Under the pieces are notes generated by a model. It was not told where the DNA came from. It was given only the letters and a program-made list of their open reading frames with translations, and did no database searches. The position numbers and the translations under genes are program-made. 64,000 nucleotides of DNA, from positions 1,426,001-1,490,000 of the forward strand of contig NZ_JBDJAF010000001.1 in NCBI RefSeq assembly GCF_039652555.1, in the 5' to 3' direction. The DNA is from Parafrigoribacterium mesophilum. Lineage in GTDB: Bacteria > Actinomycetota > Actinomycetes > Actinomycetales > Microbacteriaceae. The stretch's first letter is position 1; each line of letters starts with the position of its first letter. Positions 26,880-35,419 of the stretch are shown piece by piece.

Positions 26880-27214
26880 ATCAGTGCCCCCAATTTCTGG
26901 ACGGGCTGCAGTTTCTTCACGGATTGGGCGGCGTCTTCGGCTGCCAGTGCGAACGGGTGCCGACGGTAGCGCAGGCAGAGGGTCAGCATCACGGCGGATG
27001 CGATGAGGTAGAACGAGTGCAGAAACCAGATCGGTCCGGCGGGCAGACTGAACACGTAAATCGAGTGGACGGCGTTGGCCAGGTTGATCAGGGCGATGCT
27101 GCCCAGGCTGTACGAGGACAGGTCCTTGGTGCGCACCGCCTTGATCAGCATCGGCAGGTTGCTGATCCCGAAGATAACGGTCGATACCGCACCAGCGATG
27201 ATGGTGACGTTCAT
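26876..27214 (-). CDS. Small PQ-loop/SemiSWEET-like membrane protein
   Basis: A 112-residue protein with three hydrophobic helices. The first contains GAVSTVIFGISNLPMLIKAVRTKDLSSYS, where NLPMLIKAVRTKD occupies the position of the PQ motif of SemiSWEET transporters (PQ is replaced by LP). The helices LGSIALINLANAVHSIYVF and WFLHSFYLIASAVMLTLCL follow. Length and topology suit a three-helix half-transporter dimer. It overlaps the monooxygenase gene by 4 bp and is cotranscribed with it. A role in small sugar or metabolite movement is inference. Confidence 0.65.
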   Translation of the reverse strand: MNVTIIAGAVSTVIFGISNLPMLIKAVRTKDLSSYSLGSIALINLANAVHSIYVFSLPAGPIWFLHSFYLIASAVMLTLCLRYRRHPFALAAEDAAQSVKKLQPVQKLGALI

Positions 27215-27268
27215 AACGACAACGCTACGAATGTCGACTCTTCGCCGCGTGGGGCATACGCCCCATCT

Positions 27269-28930
27269 TCACCCGGCATCGGTATGGGTATTTCTACCCA
27301 GTGCCGGGCCGCCGACGAGTCCGTTCTGGTATGCGTACGCCGTGGCCGCCGCCCGCGAGGAAACGCTCAGCTTGACGAAAATGTTGCTGATGTGCCGAGC
27401 GACCGTCTTCTCGCTGAGGAACAGTTCCCTGGCGATGACCCGATTGGTCGATCCGGCCGCGATCAGGCGCAGCACGTCGGTCTCCCGCGGCGTAAGCGGA
27501 GTCGCGGTCGGGCGGGACATCCGATCCAACTCGGCGAGCGCGGCGCGGGCGCCGAGCTCGAAGAAGACGGCCCGGGCCGCATCGATTTCCGCGGCGGCAG
27601 AGTCCTCATCCCCTTCGTCCCGGTGCGCACGGGCGATGAGGACACGGCAGCGTGCCACCTCGTACGGCGCGTCCAGTTCTCGCCACACCCGGCACGCCAG
27701 GCGCAACCGCCCCGACGCTGCCTCCGGATTTTCCTCACCGAGCAGCACGGCGCCCTCGGCGTAGGCGCAGACCGCGTCCAACATCGGCATCGGGCTGGCC
27801 TCGCTCATCGCCACCAGCGCATCCACGTTCCGGCGCGCCGCCTCGACGTCGCCACAGGCCAGGTCGATCTCGACGGCAGCCGGGAGGAGGTGCCGACGGG
27901 TCGCAGGATCTGCCGCACGAAGGCTCCGGCGAATGCTGGTCTTGGCCTGTTGTGCCTTGCCCTGTGCGAGGCGTAGGAGCGCCAGGCCGGGCTGGGGCTC
28001 GAATCCGGAGTCGCTGGCCAGCGCAAAGCTTTCTTCCGCGGCCGCAAACTCGCCGCGTAGGCGCTGCACCTCGCCGCGCTGGTAGTAGGCGCCCCAAGCG
28101 GCGTCATGATCCCCGCGTCGAAGCCGCTCCTCGGCAACCCCGGCCGCGGCGAGCGCTTCGGACCAGGCACCGTGCAGGCGGAACAGCTCAGCTCGATGGG
28201 CGTAGCACTGGCCGCTGAACGCGACCATGCCGGGCTGCGCGCCGCACCAATGATCCAGAGCGCTCGTCCACTCCTGGGCCCGACGCAGATCGAACGCCAG
28301 ATGGCAGTACCCGATCACCGCGCAGTAGACGATGCCGGACGGAATCGGCGAAACCTCCCCGGTGGTGACTGCGACCATTGCCTCGTCGAACAGTCGCAAC
28401 CCCTCAATGGTGCGTCCCAGCATGATCCGCGCCTGCCCCTGCCCCAGTTCGGCGAGAGCGATCACGTCGGCGTCGGTCAAGCGGTGTCCGATCTCGGCGA
28501 CCCGGTCGAATAGTTGCTCCGCCGCCGTGGCATTCCCCTGAAACAACGCATCAAGCGCCGCCGGGATGAGCACCAACCCGTCTACGGAGCTGGGTTCCGC
28601 TACCTGCTGGGTGAGTCGCTCGGCCCGGGCGAACCAGCCGGCGCTCCGCGATCGGTCTCCGATACCCATCAGATGAATACCCATCCACCCGGCGCACCGC
28701 GCGGCCCCAGCAAGATCGTGTGCCGCGAGGAACTCCTCGTGTGCCCGGGTGAGGGCGTCGAGACCGTCGGCTTTCCTGCCGAGGAGGAGTGCCGCCGTGG
28801 ACCACCACTCCAGGTCAGCCGCCGAAAGTGCACCCGTCGCATCCGCAGCGGCGAAGCCGTCGAGGGCATCCTGCCAGCGATGCTCCGCGTAGGCGGAGTG
28901 CGCAGATTCGATGGCAGCAGGCGCGCTCAT
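27269..28930 (-). CDS. LuxR-family regulator with N-terminal TPR-like region
   Basis: A 553-residue protein. The N-terminal 480 residues are alpha-helical repeats (AYAEHRWQDALDGFAAADATG, then EWWSTAALLLGRKADGLDAL and similar) resembling TPRs. The last 65 residues form a LuxR/GerE helix-turn-helix (LTPRETDVLRLIAAGSTNRVIARELFLSEKTVARHISNIFVKL). No ATPase (LAL/STAND) domain is visible. The ATG at 28930 has GGAGG four bases upstream; a longer reading has no good site. It is 54 bp upstream of the PQ-loop/monooxygenase pair on the same strand and may control it. Confidence 0.85.
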   Translation of the reverse strand: MSAPAAIESAHSAYAEHRWQDALDGFAAADATGALSAADLEWWSTAALLLGRKADGLDALTRAHEEFLAAHDLAGAARCAGWMGIHLMGIGDRSRSAGWFARAERLTQQVAEPSSVDGLVLIPAALDALFQGNATAAEQLFDRVAEIGHRLTDADVIALAELGQGQARIMLGRTIEGLRLFDEAMVAVTTGEVSPIPSGIVYCAVIGYCHLAFDLRRAQEWTSALDHWCGAQPGMVAFSGQCYAHRAELFRLHGAWSEALAAAGVAEERLRRGDHDAAWGAYYQRGEVQRLRGEFAAAEESFALASDSGFEPQPGLALLRLAQGKAQQAKTSIRRSLRAADPATRRHLLPAAVEIDLACGDVEAARRNVDALVAMSEASPMPMLDAVCAYAEGAVLLGEENPEAASGRLRLACRVWRELDAPYEVARCRVLIARAHRDEGDEDSAAAEIDAARAVFFELGARAALAELDRMSRPTATPLTPRETDVLRLIAAGSTNRVIARELFLSEKTVARHISNIFVKLSVSSRAAATAYAYQNGLVGGPALGRNTHTDAG

Positions 28931-29050
28931 GACCCTCCGGCGAGCGTCCAGCACCCGGACGGTGCCGTGGGCGCCCGTCTTGTACGCGTTACGGTACTGC
29001 CGCCCGAGGCCGCGCGCAAGCCTGCCCGACAACCGGCCGGCACCTCAACC

Positions 29051-29164
29051 GTTGACCCCGCTTCAAGTCGATCGGTTGACCCCGTTTCAAGGAGAAACCG
29101 ACCGGCCGGCACCGTCCCATCGAGATGTCAGGCTCTCGGAAGCAGAATCTCCGTGAGACGGGTC
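29051..29164. repeat. Inverted-repeat element, copy 2 (left end duplicated)
   Basis: The core 29078-29164 has left end GACCCCGTTTCAAGGAG and right end CTCCGTGAGACGGGTC. A second partial left end, GTTGACCCCGCTTCAAG, precedes it at 29051-29067, 24 bp upstream of the matching core motif. It lies in the 284-bp spacer between the divergent LuxR and AAA+ genes, in the same orientation as copies 1 and 3. No other feature is seen in this spacer. Confidence 0.8.
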
Positions 29165-29214
29165 GGCGTGATCGGCTAGCCTGAGCGGCACGACCGCATC
29201 ATCGAGGAGCACTC

Positions 29215-30612
29215 ATGGACGAGCAGCAGACCGCGTTTGTGGAGACCTTCCGCCGGTTCATCGACGAGCTGATCAACGTGCCGAGACCACGGCCGGAGAT
29301 GCTTACTCCGCTTGGGGAGGTCGTGCAGTCGTTTCTGGGCACGGATGTGACTGCCCTCCCGCTGGTCACCGAGGATTTGCCGCCGCATCGGCTGGTAGAT
29401 GTCGATCTGGCGCTCGAGGCGCTGGCATCCCAGTCACCCCATTCCCAACTGGTCGGGGTTTCCGGTGGACAGCAGCGGGAACAGTCCGCGTTCCCGGAAC
29501 TTCTGAGCAATCCCTTCATGCGTTTCGCGCCGGGACCTGTGGATTACGTGGAACGCGCGACCGGGCCGGATACCTCGCGGCAGGTCGTTGCGTTCGGCTT
29601 ACGTCTACTCCAGGTGGACGGGCATCCGCTCGCCGTATTGCAGCGTGGCTCCAGACCCGAGCACGGCCGTCCCGCCGCAAAGCTCGAAGTCCTCACCGCT
29701 GATCCGGCCACATCGGCGTTGTTTCTGGCGCGGGTGCGGCGGCTCATGCTGGAGCGCAGTGTGCTGCGGGGACAGGTGCTCTCCTTCACCGGCAACGAGT
29801 ACAGCCCGGGCGCGGCGGGGGCCACTTTTCTACCCCGACCGGATGTTCAGGCCAGCGACATCATCCTTCCGGCGGGTGTGTTGGAAGATGTGGCGGGCCA
29901 CGTAGTGGGAATCGGCGAGCACCGGAACGCCCTGCGCGCAGTGGGTCAGCACCTCAAGCGCGGTGTGTTGCTGTACGGGCCGCCCGGTACCGGCAAGACG
30001 CTCACCGTGCGTCACCTGCTCAGCCGCACGCCAGGGACTACCGCCGTGCTGCTCACCGGCACGAGCATCCGCTTCATCACCGAAGCGGCGGAACTGGCGC
30101 GTGCCATGCAGCCGGCGATCGTCGTGCTGGAGGACGTCGATCTCGTCGCCGCCGAACGCGGAATGTTCGGCGGCCCGCAGCCGCTGCTGTTCGCCGTGCT
30201 CGACGCCCTCGACGGGCTCGACACGGACGCCGACGTCGCCTTCATCCTGACCACGAACCGGGTCGACGTGCTGGAGCAGGCCCTGGCGCAGCGGCCCGGC
30301 CGCGTTGATCTGGCGATGGAAATACCGCTGCCGGATGCGGACTGCCGGAGGCGCTTGTTCGCGCTGTACGCGCGGGAGCTCCCGCTGTCGGCCGCCGCTG
30401 TGGCGGATGCCGCTGACCGCTCCGAGGGCATGACCGGCTCATTCGCCAAGGAGCTGATGCGGCGCACGGTGCTGTTGGCAGCGCAGGAGGAACGCCCAGC
30501 GGCGGATGCCGACCTCACCGCGGCCTTGGATGCGCTGTTGTCCGCGCGGGAGCACCTCACCCGGAGTCTGCTCGGCGGGCACGACCGGCGGCATCCGGCG
30601 CCTCAGTCCTGA
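29215..30612 (+). CDS. AAA+ ATPase, Cdc48/SpoVK-like
   Basis: A 465-residue protein with an N-terminal domain of about 220 residues that I do not recognise and a C-terminal AAA module. The module has Walker A GVLLYGPPGTGKTLTVRHLL near residue 244, Walker B AIVVLEDVDLVAAERG, sensor 1/second region of homology FILTTNRVDVLEQALAQRPGRVD with the arginine finger, and a C-terminal lid. All ATPase residues look intact. It is probably a hexameric remodelling ATPase; substrate unknown. It is a single gene bracketed by repeat copies 2 and 3 in the same orientation. Confidence 0.85.
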   Translation: MDEQQTAFVETFRRFIDELINVPRPRPEMLTPLGEVVQSFLGTDVTALPLVTEDLPPHRLVDVDLALEALASQSPHSQLVGVSGGQQREQSAFPELLSNPFMRFAPGPVDYVERATGPDTSRQVVAFGLRLLQVDGHPLAVLQRGSRPEHGRPAAKLEVLTADPATSALFLARVRRLMLERSVLRGQVLSFTGNEYSPGAAGATFLPRPDVQASDIILPAGVLEDVAGHVVGIGEHRNALRAVGQHLKRGVLLYGPPGTGKTLTVRHLLSRTPGTTAVLLTGTSIRFITEAAELARAMQPAIVVLEDVDLVAAERGMFGGPQPLLFAVLDALDGLDTDADVAFILTTNRVDVLEQALAQRPGRVDLAMEIPLPDADCRRRLFALYARELPLSAAAVADAADRSEGMTGSFAKELMRRTVLLAAQEERPAADADLTAALDALLSAREHLTRSLLGGHDRRHPAPQS

Positions 30613-30630
30613 CCCAACCAGCCTCGAGCA

Positions 30631-30716
30631 AACCCGTCTCAAGGAAAAACTGACCTACGCGAGCCAGCCCATCGGGTAAAACGGCCCCCCAGTACAGAAA
30701 CTCCGTGAAACGGGTT
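30631..30716. repeat. Inverted-repeat element, copy 3
   Basis: Left end AACCCGTCTCAAGGA (from 30631) and right end CTCCGTGAAACGGGTT (to 30716), one mismatch in the outer 11 bp, centre unlike the other copies. It fills the gap between the convergent AAA+ and GNAT genes, and the GNAT stop codon TAA on the minus strand is formed at its right edge. Confidence 0.82.
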
Positions 30717-31263
30717 AGGGCAGGAGTCGCTCCCGCACGAAGTCGTCCTCCCATTTGCCGCCGAGCAGGAACTTCTTGCTGCCGACGATGGCGAAGCCGT
30801 TCTTTTCGTAGAACCGGTTCGCCCGCGCGTTCTGCTTGTTCACGCCGAGCCACACACTGGCAAACCCGCGTGAGTGGACCGTGTCGACGGATGCCGCCAT
30901 CAGCGCGGCGCCCACCCCGCTGCCGTGGTGGCCCGCCAGCACGTACACCTTGCTCAACTCGGCCGTGGGCCGCGTGTGGACCACGGATGCGACATCCGGA
31001 TCGGTCGGCGCGCTGCCGATCGGGTCGGGGAGGATGAGCATGGTGTATCCGGCGGCCACACCGTCGGCCTCGGCGATGAGAATCACACGGTCGGAGGCTG
31101 CCGCGTAGTGGGCGAAGGCAGCCTCGGACAACTGGTGGGTGACGAAGTCGTCGATGCCGGACTGAAGGGTTCCCGGGGGACACGCCATGGCGAATGTCGC
31201 CGCTGCCAGGGAATGCAGCAACGCGGCGTCCGAAGACGCCGCGTTGCGAATTGCCACAGTCAC
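30715..31263 (-). CDS. GNAT-family N-acetyltransferase
   Basis: A 182-residue acetyl-CoA-dependent acetyltransferase. The core region is ELSKVYVLAGHHGSGVGAALMAASVDTV near residue 100 (motif A, CoA pyrophosphate loop), followed by SVWLGVNKQNARANRFYEKNGFAIVGSKKFLLGGK (motif B). Substrate cannot be inferred. It is convergent with the AAA+ gene and ten bases downstream of the rplA stop on the same strand, so it may be read with rplKA. Confidence 0.85.
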   Translation of the reverse strand: MTVAIRNAASSDAALLHSLAAATFAMACPPGTLQSGIDDFVTHQLSEAAFAHYAAASDRVILIAEADGVAAGYTMLILPDPIGSAPTDPDVASVVHTRPTAELSKVYVLAGHHGSGVGAALMAASVDTVHSRGFASVWLGVNKQNARANRFYEKNGFAIVGSKKFLLGGKWEDDFVRERLLP

Positions 31264-31272
31264 CTGGGGAGC

Positions 31273-31962
31273 CTACAGAACGTTAACGTCCAGCGGGATG
31301 CCGGGGCCGAACGTCGTTGAGACGGTGCCCTTGAGGATGTACCGACCCTTGGACGAACTCGGCTTGAGCCGGGCGATCTCGTCCAGTGCCGCGGTGATGT
31401 TCTGGCTCAGCTGCTCGGCCGAGAACGAGACCTTGCCGGTGACGAAGTGCACGTTGGCGTGCTTGTCGACGCGGAATTCAATCTTGCCGCCCTTGATGTC
31501 GGACACCGCCTTCGCGGTGTCCTGGGTGACGGTTCCGGTCTTCGGGTTCGGCATCAGCCCACGCGGGCCGAGGATCTTGCCCAGGCGTCCGACCTTGCCC
31601 ATCAGTTCCGGGGTGGATACCGCGGAGTCGAACGCGGTGTATCCGCCGGCAACCTTCTCGATGAGGTCGTCACCGCCGACCTCGTCGGCGCCGGCCGCGA
31701 TGGCTGCTTCGGCGGCGGCTCCGGTGGCGAAGACGACGACGCGGGCGGTCTTGCCGGTGCCGTGGGGCAGCACCACGGTGCCGCGGACCATCTGGTCGGC
31801 CTTGCGGGGATCGACGCCGAGGGTCAGCGCCACCTCGACGGTCGAGTCGAACTTGCTGGAACCGGTCTCACGAGCGACCGCGACGGCCTCGCTGGGCGTG
31901 TAGTACTTGCCCTCTTCGATCTTGTCTGCGGCGGCCCGGTAGGCCTTGGACTTCTTTGCCAT
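31273..31962 (-). CDS. rplA: Ribosomal protein uL1
   Basis: A 229-residue component of the L1 stalk. The block GTVVLPHGTGKTARVVVFATG, the RNA-binding LGPRGLMPNPKTGTVT near residue 131 and the C-terminal SSKGRYILKGTVSTTFGPGIPLDV are diagnostic. It follows rplK after 79 bp in the conserved rplK-rplA pair. Confidence 0.98.
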   Translation of the reverse strand: MAKKSKAYRAAADKIEEGKYYTPSEAVAVARETGSSKFDSTVEVALTLGVDPRKADQMVRGTVVLPHGTGKTARVVVFATGAAAEAAIAAGADEVGGDDLIEKVAGGYTAFDSAVSTPELMGKVGRLGKILGPRGLMPNPKTGTVTQDTAKAVSDIKGGKIEFRVDKHANVHFVTGKVSFSAEQLSQNITAALDEIARLKPSSSKGRYILKGTVSTTFGPGIPLDVNVL

Positions 31963-32041
31963 GTTGTATCTCCTGTATCGAGTGCGCGGTAGGTGTGAGC
32001 CTGGCTGGCTCTCCCGCTGGTGTGGTGCTGAGGTGGAACGA

Positions 32042-32473
32042 CTACGCGTCGACGGTGACGCCCATGCTGCGGGCGGTGCCGGCGATGATCTTCTCGGCGG
32101 CTTCGACGTCGTTCGCGTTGAGGTCGGTCATCTTGGTCTCTGCGATCTGGCGTAGCTGCTCCCTGGAGAGCTTGCCGACCTTGGTGGTGTGCGGCGTGCC
32201 GCTGCCCTTGGCAACACCCGCGGCCTTTTTGATCAGTTCGGCGGCCGGCGGTGTCTTGAGGATGAACGTGAAGGAGCGGTCCTCGTAAACGGTGATCTCC
32301 ACCGGGATGACGTTTCCGCGCTGCGATTCGGTGGCGGCGTTGTACGCCTTGCAGAACTCCATGATGTTGACGCCGTGCTGTCCGAGCGCCGGCCCGATGG
32401 GCGGTGCTGGGTTGGCGGCGCCCGCCTGGATCTGAAGCTTGATGAGGCCCGTGACCTTTTTCTTCGGTGCCAT
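32042..32473 (-). CDS. rplK: Ribosomal protein uL11
   Basis: A 143-residue protein of the GTPase-associated centre. It starts MAPKKKVTGLIKLQIQAGAANPAPPIGPALGQHGVNIMEFCKAYN, the invariant uL11 N-terminus. AGAGGG lies nine bases before the ATG at 32473; the open frame continues upstream but the extra residues do not belong to the family. Confidence 0.98.
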   Translation of the reverse strand: MAPKKKVTGLIKLQIQAGAANPAPPIGPALGQHGVNIMEFCKAYNAATESQRGNVIPVEITVYEDRSFTFILKTPPAAELIKKAAGVAKGSGTPHTTKVGKLSREQLRQIAETKMTDLNANDVEAAEKIIAGTARSMGVTVDA

Positions 32474-32567
32474 TGTTTTCCCTCTTTCAGTGATCGAGCG
32501 GGCCGGATGCCTCCGGCCATGCTCTCCCGTCGGTTCGGCCAATCCGGACCGCGGTGGTTTTAGTGTG

Positions 32568-32600
32568 GGTCTCGATACGCCGCTGCGCGGCTACTCGACC
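32568..32600. repeat. Short palindromic interspersed repeat (REP-like) between nusG and rplK
   Basis: GGTCTCGATACGCCGCTGCG, then CGGCTACTCGACC, with an inner stem GCCGC/GCGGC around TGC and imperfect outer arms. I recognise this as a palindrome recurring in Microbacteriaceae genomes (from memory). It lies just downstream of the nusG stop and could also act as a terminator or RNA-stabilising hairpin. Confidence 0.6.
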
Positions 32601-32611
32601 TTGCAGCTTCG

Positions 32612-33529
32612 CTACAACTTGGTGACCTGGTCGAAGCTGAGCTCGACCGGGGTCTCGCGTTCGAACAGGGACACCAGCACGATGAGCTTGCCGCTCTCCG
32701 GCTTGATTTCGCTGATCGAACCGGGGAGCCCAGCGAACGAGCCCTCCTTGATGGTAATGGTTTCGCCGATCTCGAAGTCGACTTCTTGCGGGATGGACCG
32801 GCCGACCGCCTTGCCGCCGCGCGCGCCGGCCTTCGCCGGAGCCTCCACGATCTGCACGAGGCTCTTGAGCATCGAGAAGGCCTCTTCGAACCGCAGCGGG
32901 GTCGGGTTGTGCGAGTTGCCAACAAATCCGGTGACACCTGGGGTGTGCCGCACGACGGACCAACTGTCTTCGTTGAGTTCCATGCGCACCAGCACATAGC
33001 CGGGGATGCGCACGCGGTTGACCAGTTTGCGCTGCCCGTTCTTGATCTCGACGACATCTTCCATCGGCACCTCGACCTGGTAGACGTAATCTTCCATGGC
33101 CATGCTGATGCGGCGGTTCTCGATGTTCTGCTTGACTCGCTTCTCAAATCCCGCGTAGGAGTGGATGACGTACCACTTGCCCGGCTTCGCCTTGAGTTCG
33201 GCGCGGAACTCAGCGTACGGGTCCACTTCTTCCGGCTCCGCCTCGTCTTCGACTGCCTCAGCGGCAGCCTGGGCCTCGTCGACGGAATCGATGTCCAGCG
33301 CGTCGTCCACGACGGCATCCGCTTCTGGATCGTGTGCCTGGGCTACCGCGTCCAGTGCCTCGAGGTTCTCCTCCTCGGCGGCGCCCTCGACGTGCATGGC
33401 ATCGCTCTCGGCCGCTTCGACCGATTCCTCTTCGGCGGCGAGTACGTTGCCCTCTTGCGCCTCGTCTTCCTCGGAGGACTGCTCCGCTGCCGTCGCGAGG
33501 TCCAATGAGGCGCGTTCTGTGTCAGACAC
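32612..33529 (-). CDS. nusG: Transcription elongation/antitermination factor NusG
   Basis: A 305-residue protein, longer than the usual 180. Residues 1-120 are an acidic, Ala/Glu-rich extension common in actinobacterial NusG. The NGN domain follows (KWYVIHSYAGFEKRVKQNIENR, VRIPGYVLVRMELNEDSWSVVRHTPGVTGFVG), and a C-terminal KOW domain is seen in ETITIKEGSFAGLPGSISEI. The GTG at 33529 is chosen because GGAAGAGA precedes it and secE ends 86 bp upstream; the longer frame would overlap secE. Confidence 0.96.
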   Translation of the reverse strand: MSDTERASLDLATAAEQSSEEDEAQEGNVLAAEEESVEAAESDAMHVEGAAEEENLEALDAVAQAHDPEADAVVDDALDIDSVDEAQAAAEAVEDEAEPEEVDPYAEFRAELKAKPGKWYVIHSYAGFEKRVKQNIENRRISMAMEDYVYQVEVPMEDVVEIKNGQRKLVNRVRIPGYVLVRMELNEDSWSVVRHTPGVTGFVGNSHNPTPLRFEEAFSMLKSLVQIVEAPAKAGARGGKAVGRSIPQEVDFEIGETITIKEGSFAGLPGSISEIKPESGKLIVLVSLFERETPVELSFDQVTKL

Positions 33530-33614
33530 TAAATCTCTTCCATTTCCGTGTTGCCCTCCGGCGCGCTGCGCCGGAGAAGTTTGTGTGGCCGCGACGTTCA
33601 TTCGACCATCTGGG

Positions 33615-33899
33615 CTACTTCGTCGGCCCGTTGCCCCAGATGTACCCCACGGCAGTTCCGAATACCAGGTCGAACCCGGCAACCAGACCCATCATGATGG
33701 CCACGAAGACCAACACGACGCCCGTGTAACTGAACAACTCCTTGCGAGTCGGCGTGATGACCTTCCGCATCTCCTGCATCACCTGCCGGAGGAACAGGAT
33801 TATGCGACCGATCGGGCCGCGCCGGGTGGCGCTGTCCAATTTGGCGCTCGCGACGATATCCTCACTCGGCTCGTCGACTGCTTTTCCCGCCACGCTCAC
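33615..33899 (-). CDS. secE: Preprotein translocase subunit SecE
   Basis: A 94-residue protein with one C-terminal membrane helix (YTGVVLVFVAIMMGLVAGFDLVFG), preceded by the amphipathic FLRQVMQEMRKVITPTRKEL that clamps SecY. An acidic N-terminal tail is typical of actinobacteria. It sits in the conserved tRNA-Trp, secE, nusG, rplK, rplA order. Confidence 0.96.
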   Translation of the reverse strand: MSVAGKAVDEPSEDIVASAKLDSATRRGPIGRIILFLRQVMQEMRKVITPTRKELFSYTGVVLVFVAIMMGLVAGFDLVFGTAVGYIWGNGPTK

Positions 33900-33954
33900 A
33901 ACCTTCCGGTTTCATCAACCCGTGCCGATCGGCACCCGACGGCACCTCTCGCAG

Positions 33955-34027
33955 CAGGGCGGACAGGACTCGAACCTGCAACCTGCGGTTTTGGAGACCG
34001 CTGCTCTACCAATTGAGCCACCACCCT
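33955..34027 (-). tRNA. tRNA-Trp (CCA anticodon)
   Basis: Minus-strand cloverleaf of 73 nt: acceptor AGGGTGG pairs with CCGCCCT (one G-U), discriminator G, D-loop GGCTCAATTGGTAGAGC, anticodon loop CTCCAAA with CCA, T-arm GCAGGTTCGAGTCCTGT. CCA is not encoded. Its place before secE is conserved in actinobacteria. Confidence 0.96.
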
Positions 34028-34205
34028 AGACAGAAGAACACGCGCTGCTTTGTCATGCGATATTTTCAGCATTTCTTCGAAAATGGGCATAGAAAAGCAT
34101 GGCAGATTTCAACTACCTCGGAACAGTCTAGGTCACGCCGCTGGAGGGCGCAAAGCTGGCAGACGGCCCCCAGGCACGAACGCCGAGTGCTTTAAGCTGT
34201 TGGGC

Positions 34206-35408
34206 GTGACCATACCTCTTTCTCGTGTGTCCCGCAGGATCGCCGCCATCGCCGAATCGGCGACTCTGAAGGTGGATGCGAAGGCCAAGGCGCTGAAGGC
34301 CGAGGGCAGGCCGATCATCAGCTATGCGGCCGGCGAACCGAACTTCGCCACACCCGACCACATCGTCGCCGCCGCCTCAGCCGCGGTGCTGGACCCCAAG
34401 AACCACAAGTACACCCCCGCCGCTGGTCTTCCCGAGTTGCGGGAGGCGGTCGCCGCCAAGACCTTGCGGGACAGCGGCCTGGCGGTCTCACCGTCCCAGG
34501 TGATCGTCACGAACGGCGGCAAGCATGCCGTGTTCCAGTCGTTCGCCACCCTGCTCGACCCCGGCGACGAGGTGCTGATCCCGACTCCGTATTGGACGAC
34601 CTATCCCGAGGTGATCAAGCTCGCCGGCGGCGTGCCGGTCACCGTGTTTGCCGGCGCCGATCAGGGTTACCTCGTCACCGTCGAGCAGTTGGAGGCCGCG
34701 CGCACCCCGCGCACCAAGGTGCTGCTTTTCGTCTCACCGTCCAATCCAACCGGCGCGGTATATTCGCCCGAGCAGACCGCGGCGATCGGGCAGTGGGCTC
34801 AGGAGCACGGTCTCTGGGTGATCTCGGACGAGATCTACCAGAACCTGGTTTATGACGGCGTGAAGGCGGTCTCCATCGTTGAGGCGGTCCCCGAGTTGGC
34901 CGACCGCACGATTCTGGTCAACGGGGTTGCGAAGTCCTACGCGATGACCGGATGGCGGCTGGGCTGGATGGTCGGGCCCTCGGATGCGATCAAAGCCGCC
35001 AGCAACCTGCAATCGCACCTGACCTCGAACGTGTCCAACATCTCGCAACGCGCCGCCATCGCCGCACTGAACGGTCCCCAGGACACGATCGAGAGCATGC
35101 GGCAGGCCTTCGAGACTCGGCGCAACGTGATCGTGGCGGAACTGAACAAGATCCCCGGCATGCTCACCCCGACGCCGCAGGGCGCGTTTTACGTGTATCC
35201 GGATGTCTCGGCACTGCTGAACCGCAGTTGGGGCGGTGTGACGCCGACGACCTCGCTGGAGTTGGCTGACCTGATGCTCGACCAGGCGGAAGTCGCCGCG
35301 GTACCCGGCGAGGCCTTCGGCCCGAGCGGTTTCATCCGGCTCAGTTACGCGCTGGCCGACGAGCCGCTGCTGGAAGGCATCCAGCGCCTCCAGCGCCTCT
35401 TCGCCTGA
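34206..35408 (+). CDS. Class I aminotransferase, aspartate aminotransferase-like
   Basis: A 400-residue fold-type I PLP enzyme. It shows ISYAAGEPNFATPDHIV near residue 35 (subgroup I-gamma AspC start), the PLP-binding VSPSNPTGAVYSPEQ, the lysine in VNGVAKSYAMTGWRLGW near residue 243 and FIRLSYALADEPLLEGI at the end. It most likely transfers amino groups between aspartate or aromatic amino acids and 2-oxoglutarate; prephenate transamination is also known in this subgroup. The GTG at 34206 is used because the upstream extension is not family-like. Confidence 0.88.
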   Translation: MTIPLSRVSRRIAAIAESATLKVDAKAKALKAEGRPIISYAAGEPNFATPDHIVAAASAAVLDPKNHKYTPAAGLPELREAVAAKTLRDSGLAVSPSQVIVTNGGKHAVFQSFATLLDPGDEVLIPTPYWTTYPEVIKLAGGVPVTVFAGADQGYLVTVEQLEAARTPRTKVLLFVSPSNPTGAVYSPEQTAAIGQWAQEHGLWVISDEIYQNLVYDGVKAVSIVEAVPELADRTILVNGVAKSYAMTGWRLGWMVGPSDAIKAASNLQSHLTSNVSNISQRAAIAALNGPQDTIESMRQAFETRRNVIVAELNKIPGMLTPTPQGAFYVYPDVSALLNRSWGGVTPTTSLELADLMLDQAEVAAVPGEAFGPSGFIRLSYALADEPLLEGIQRLQRLFA

Positions 35409-35419
35409 CCCCGATCAGG

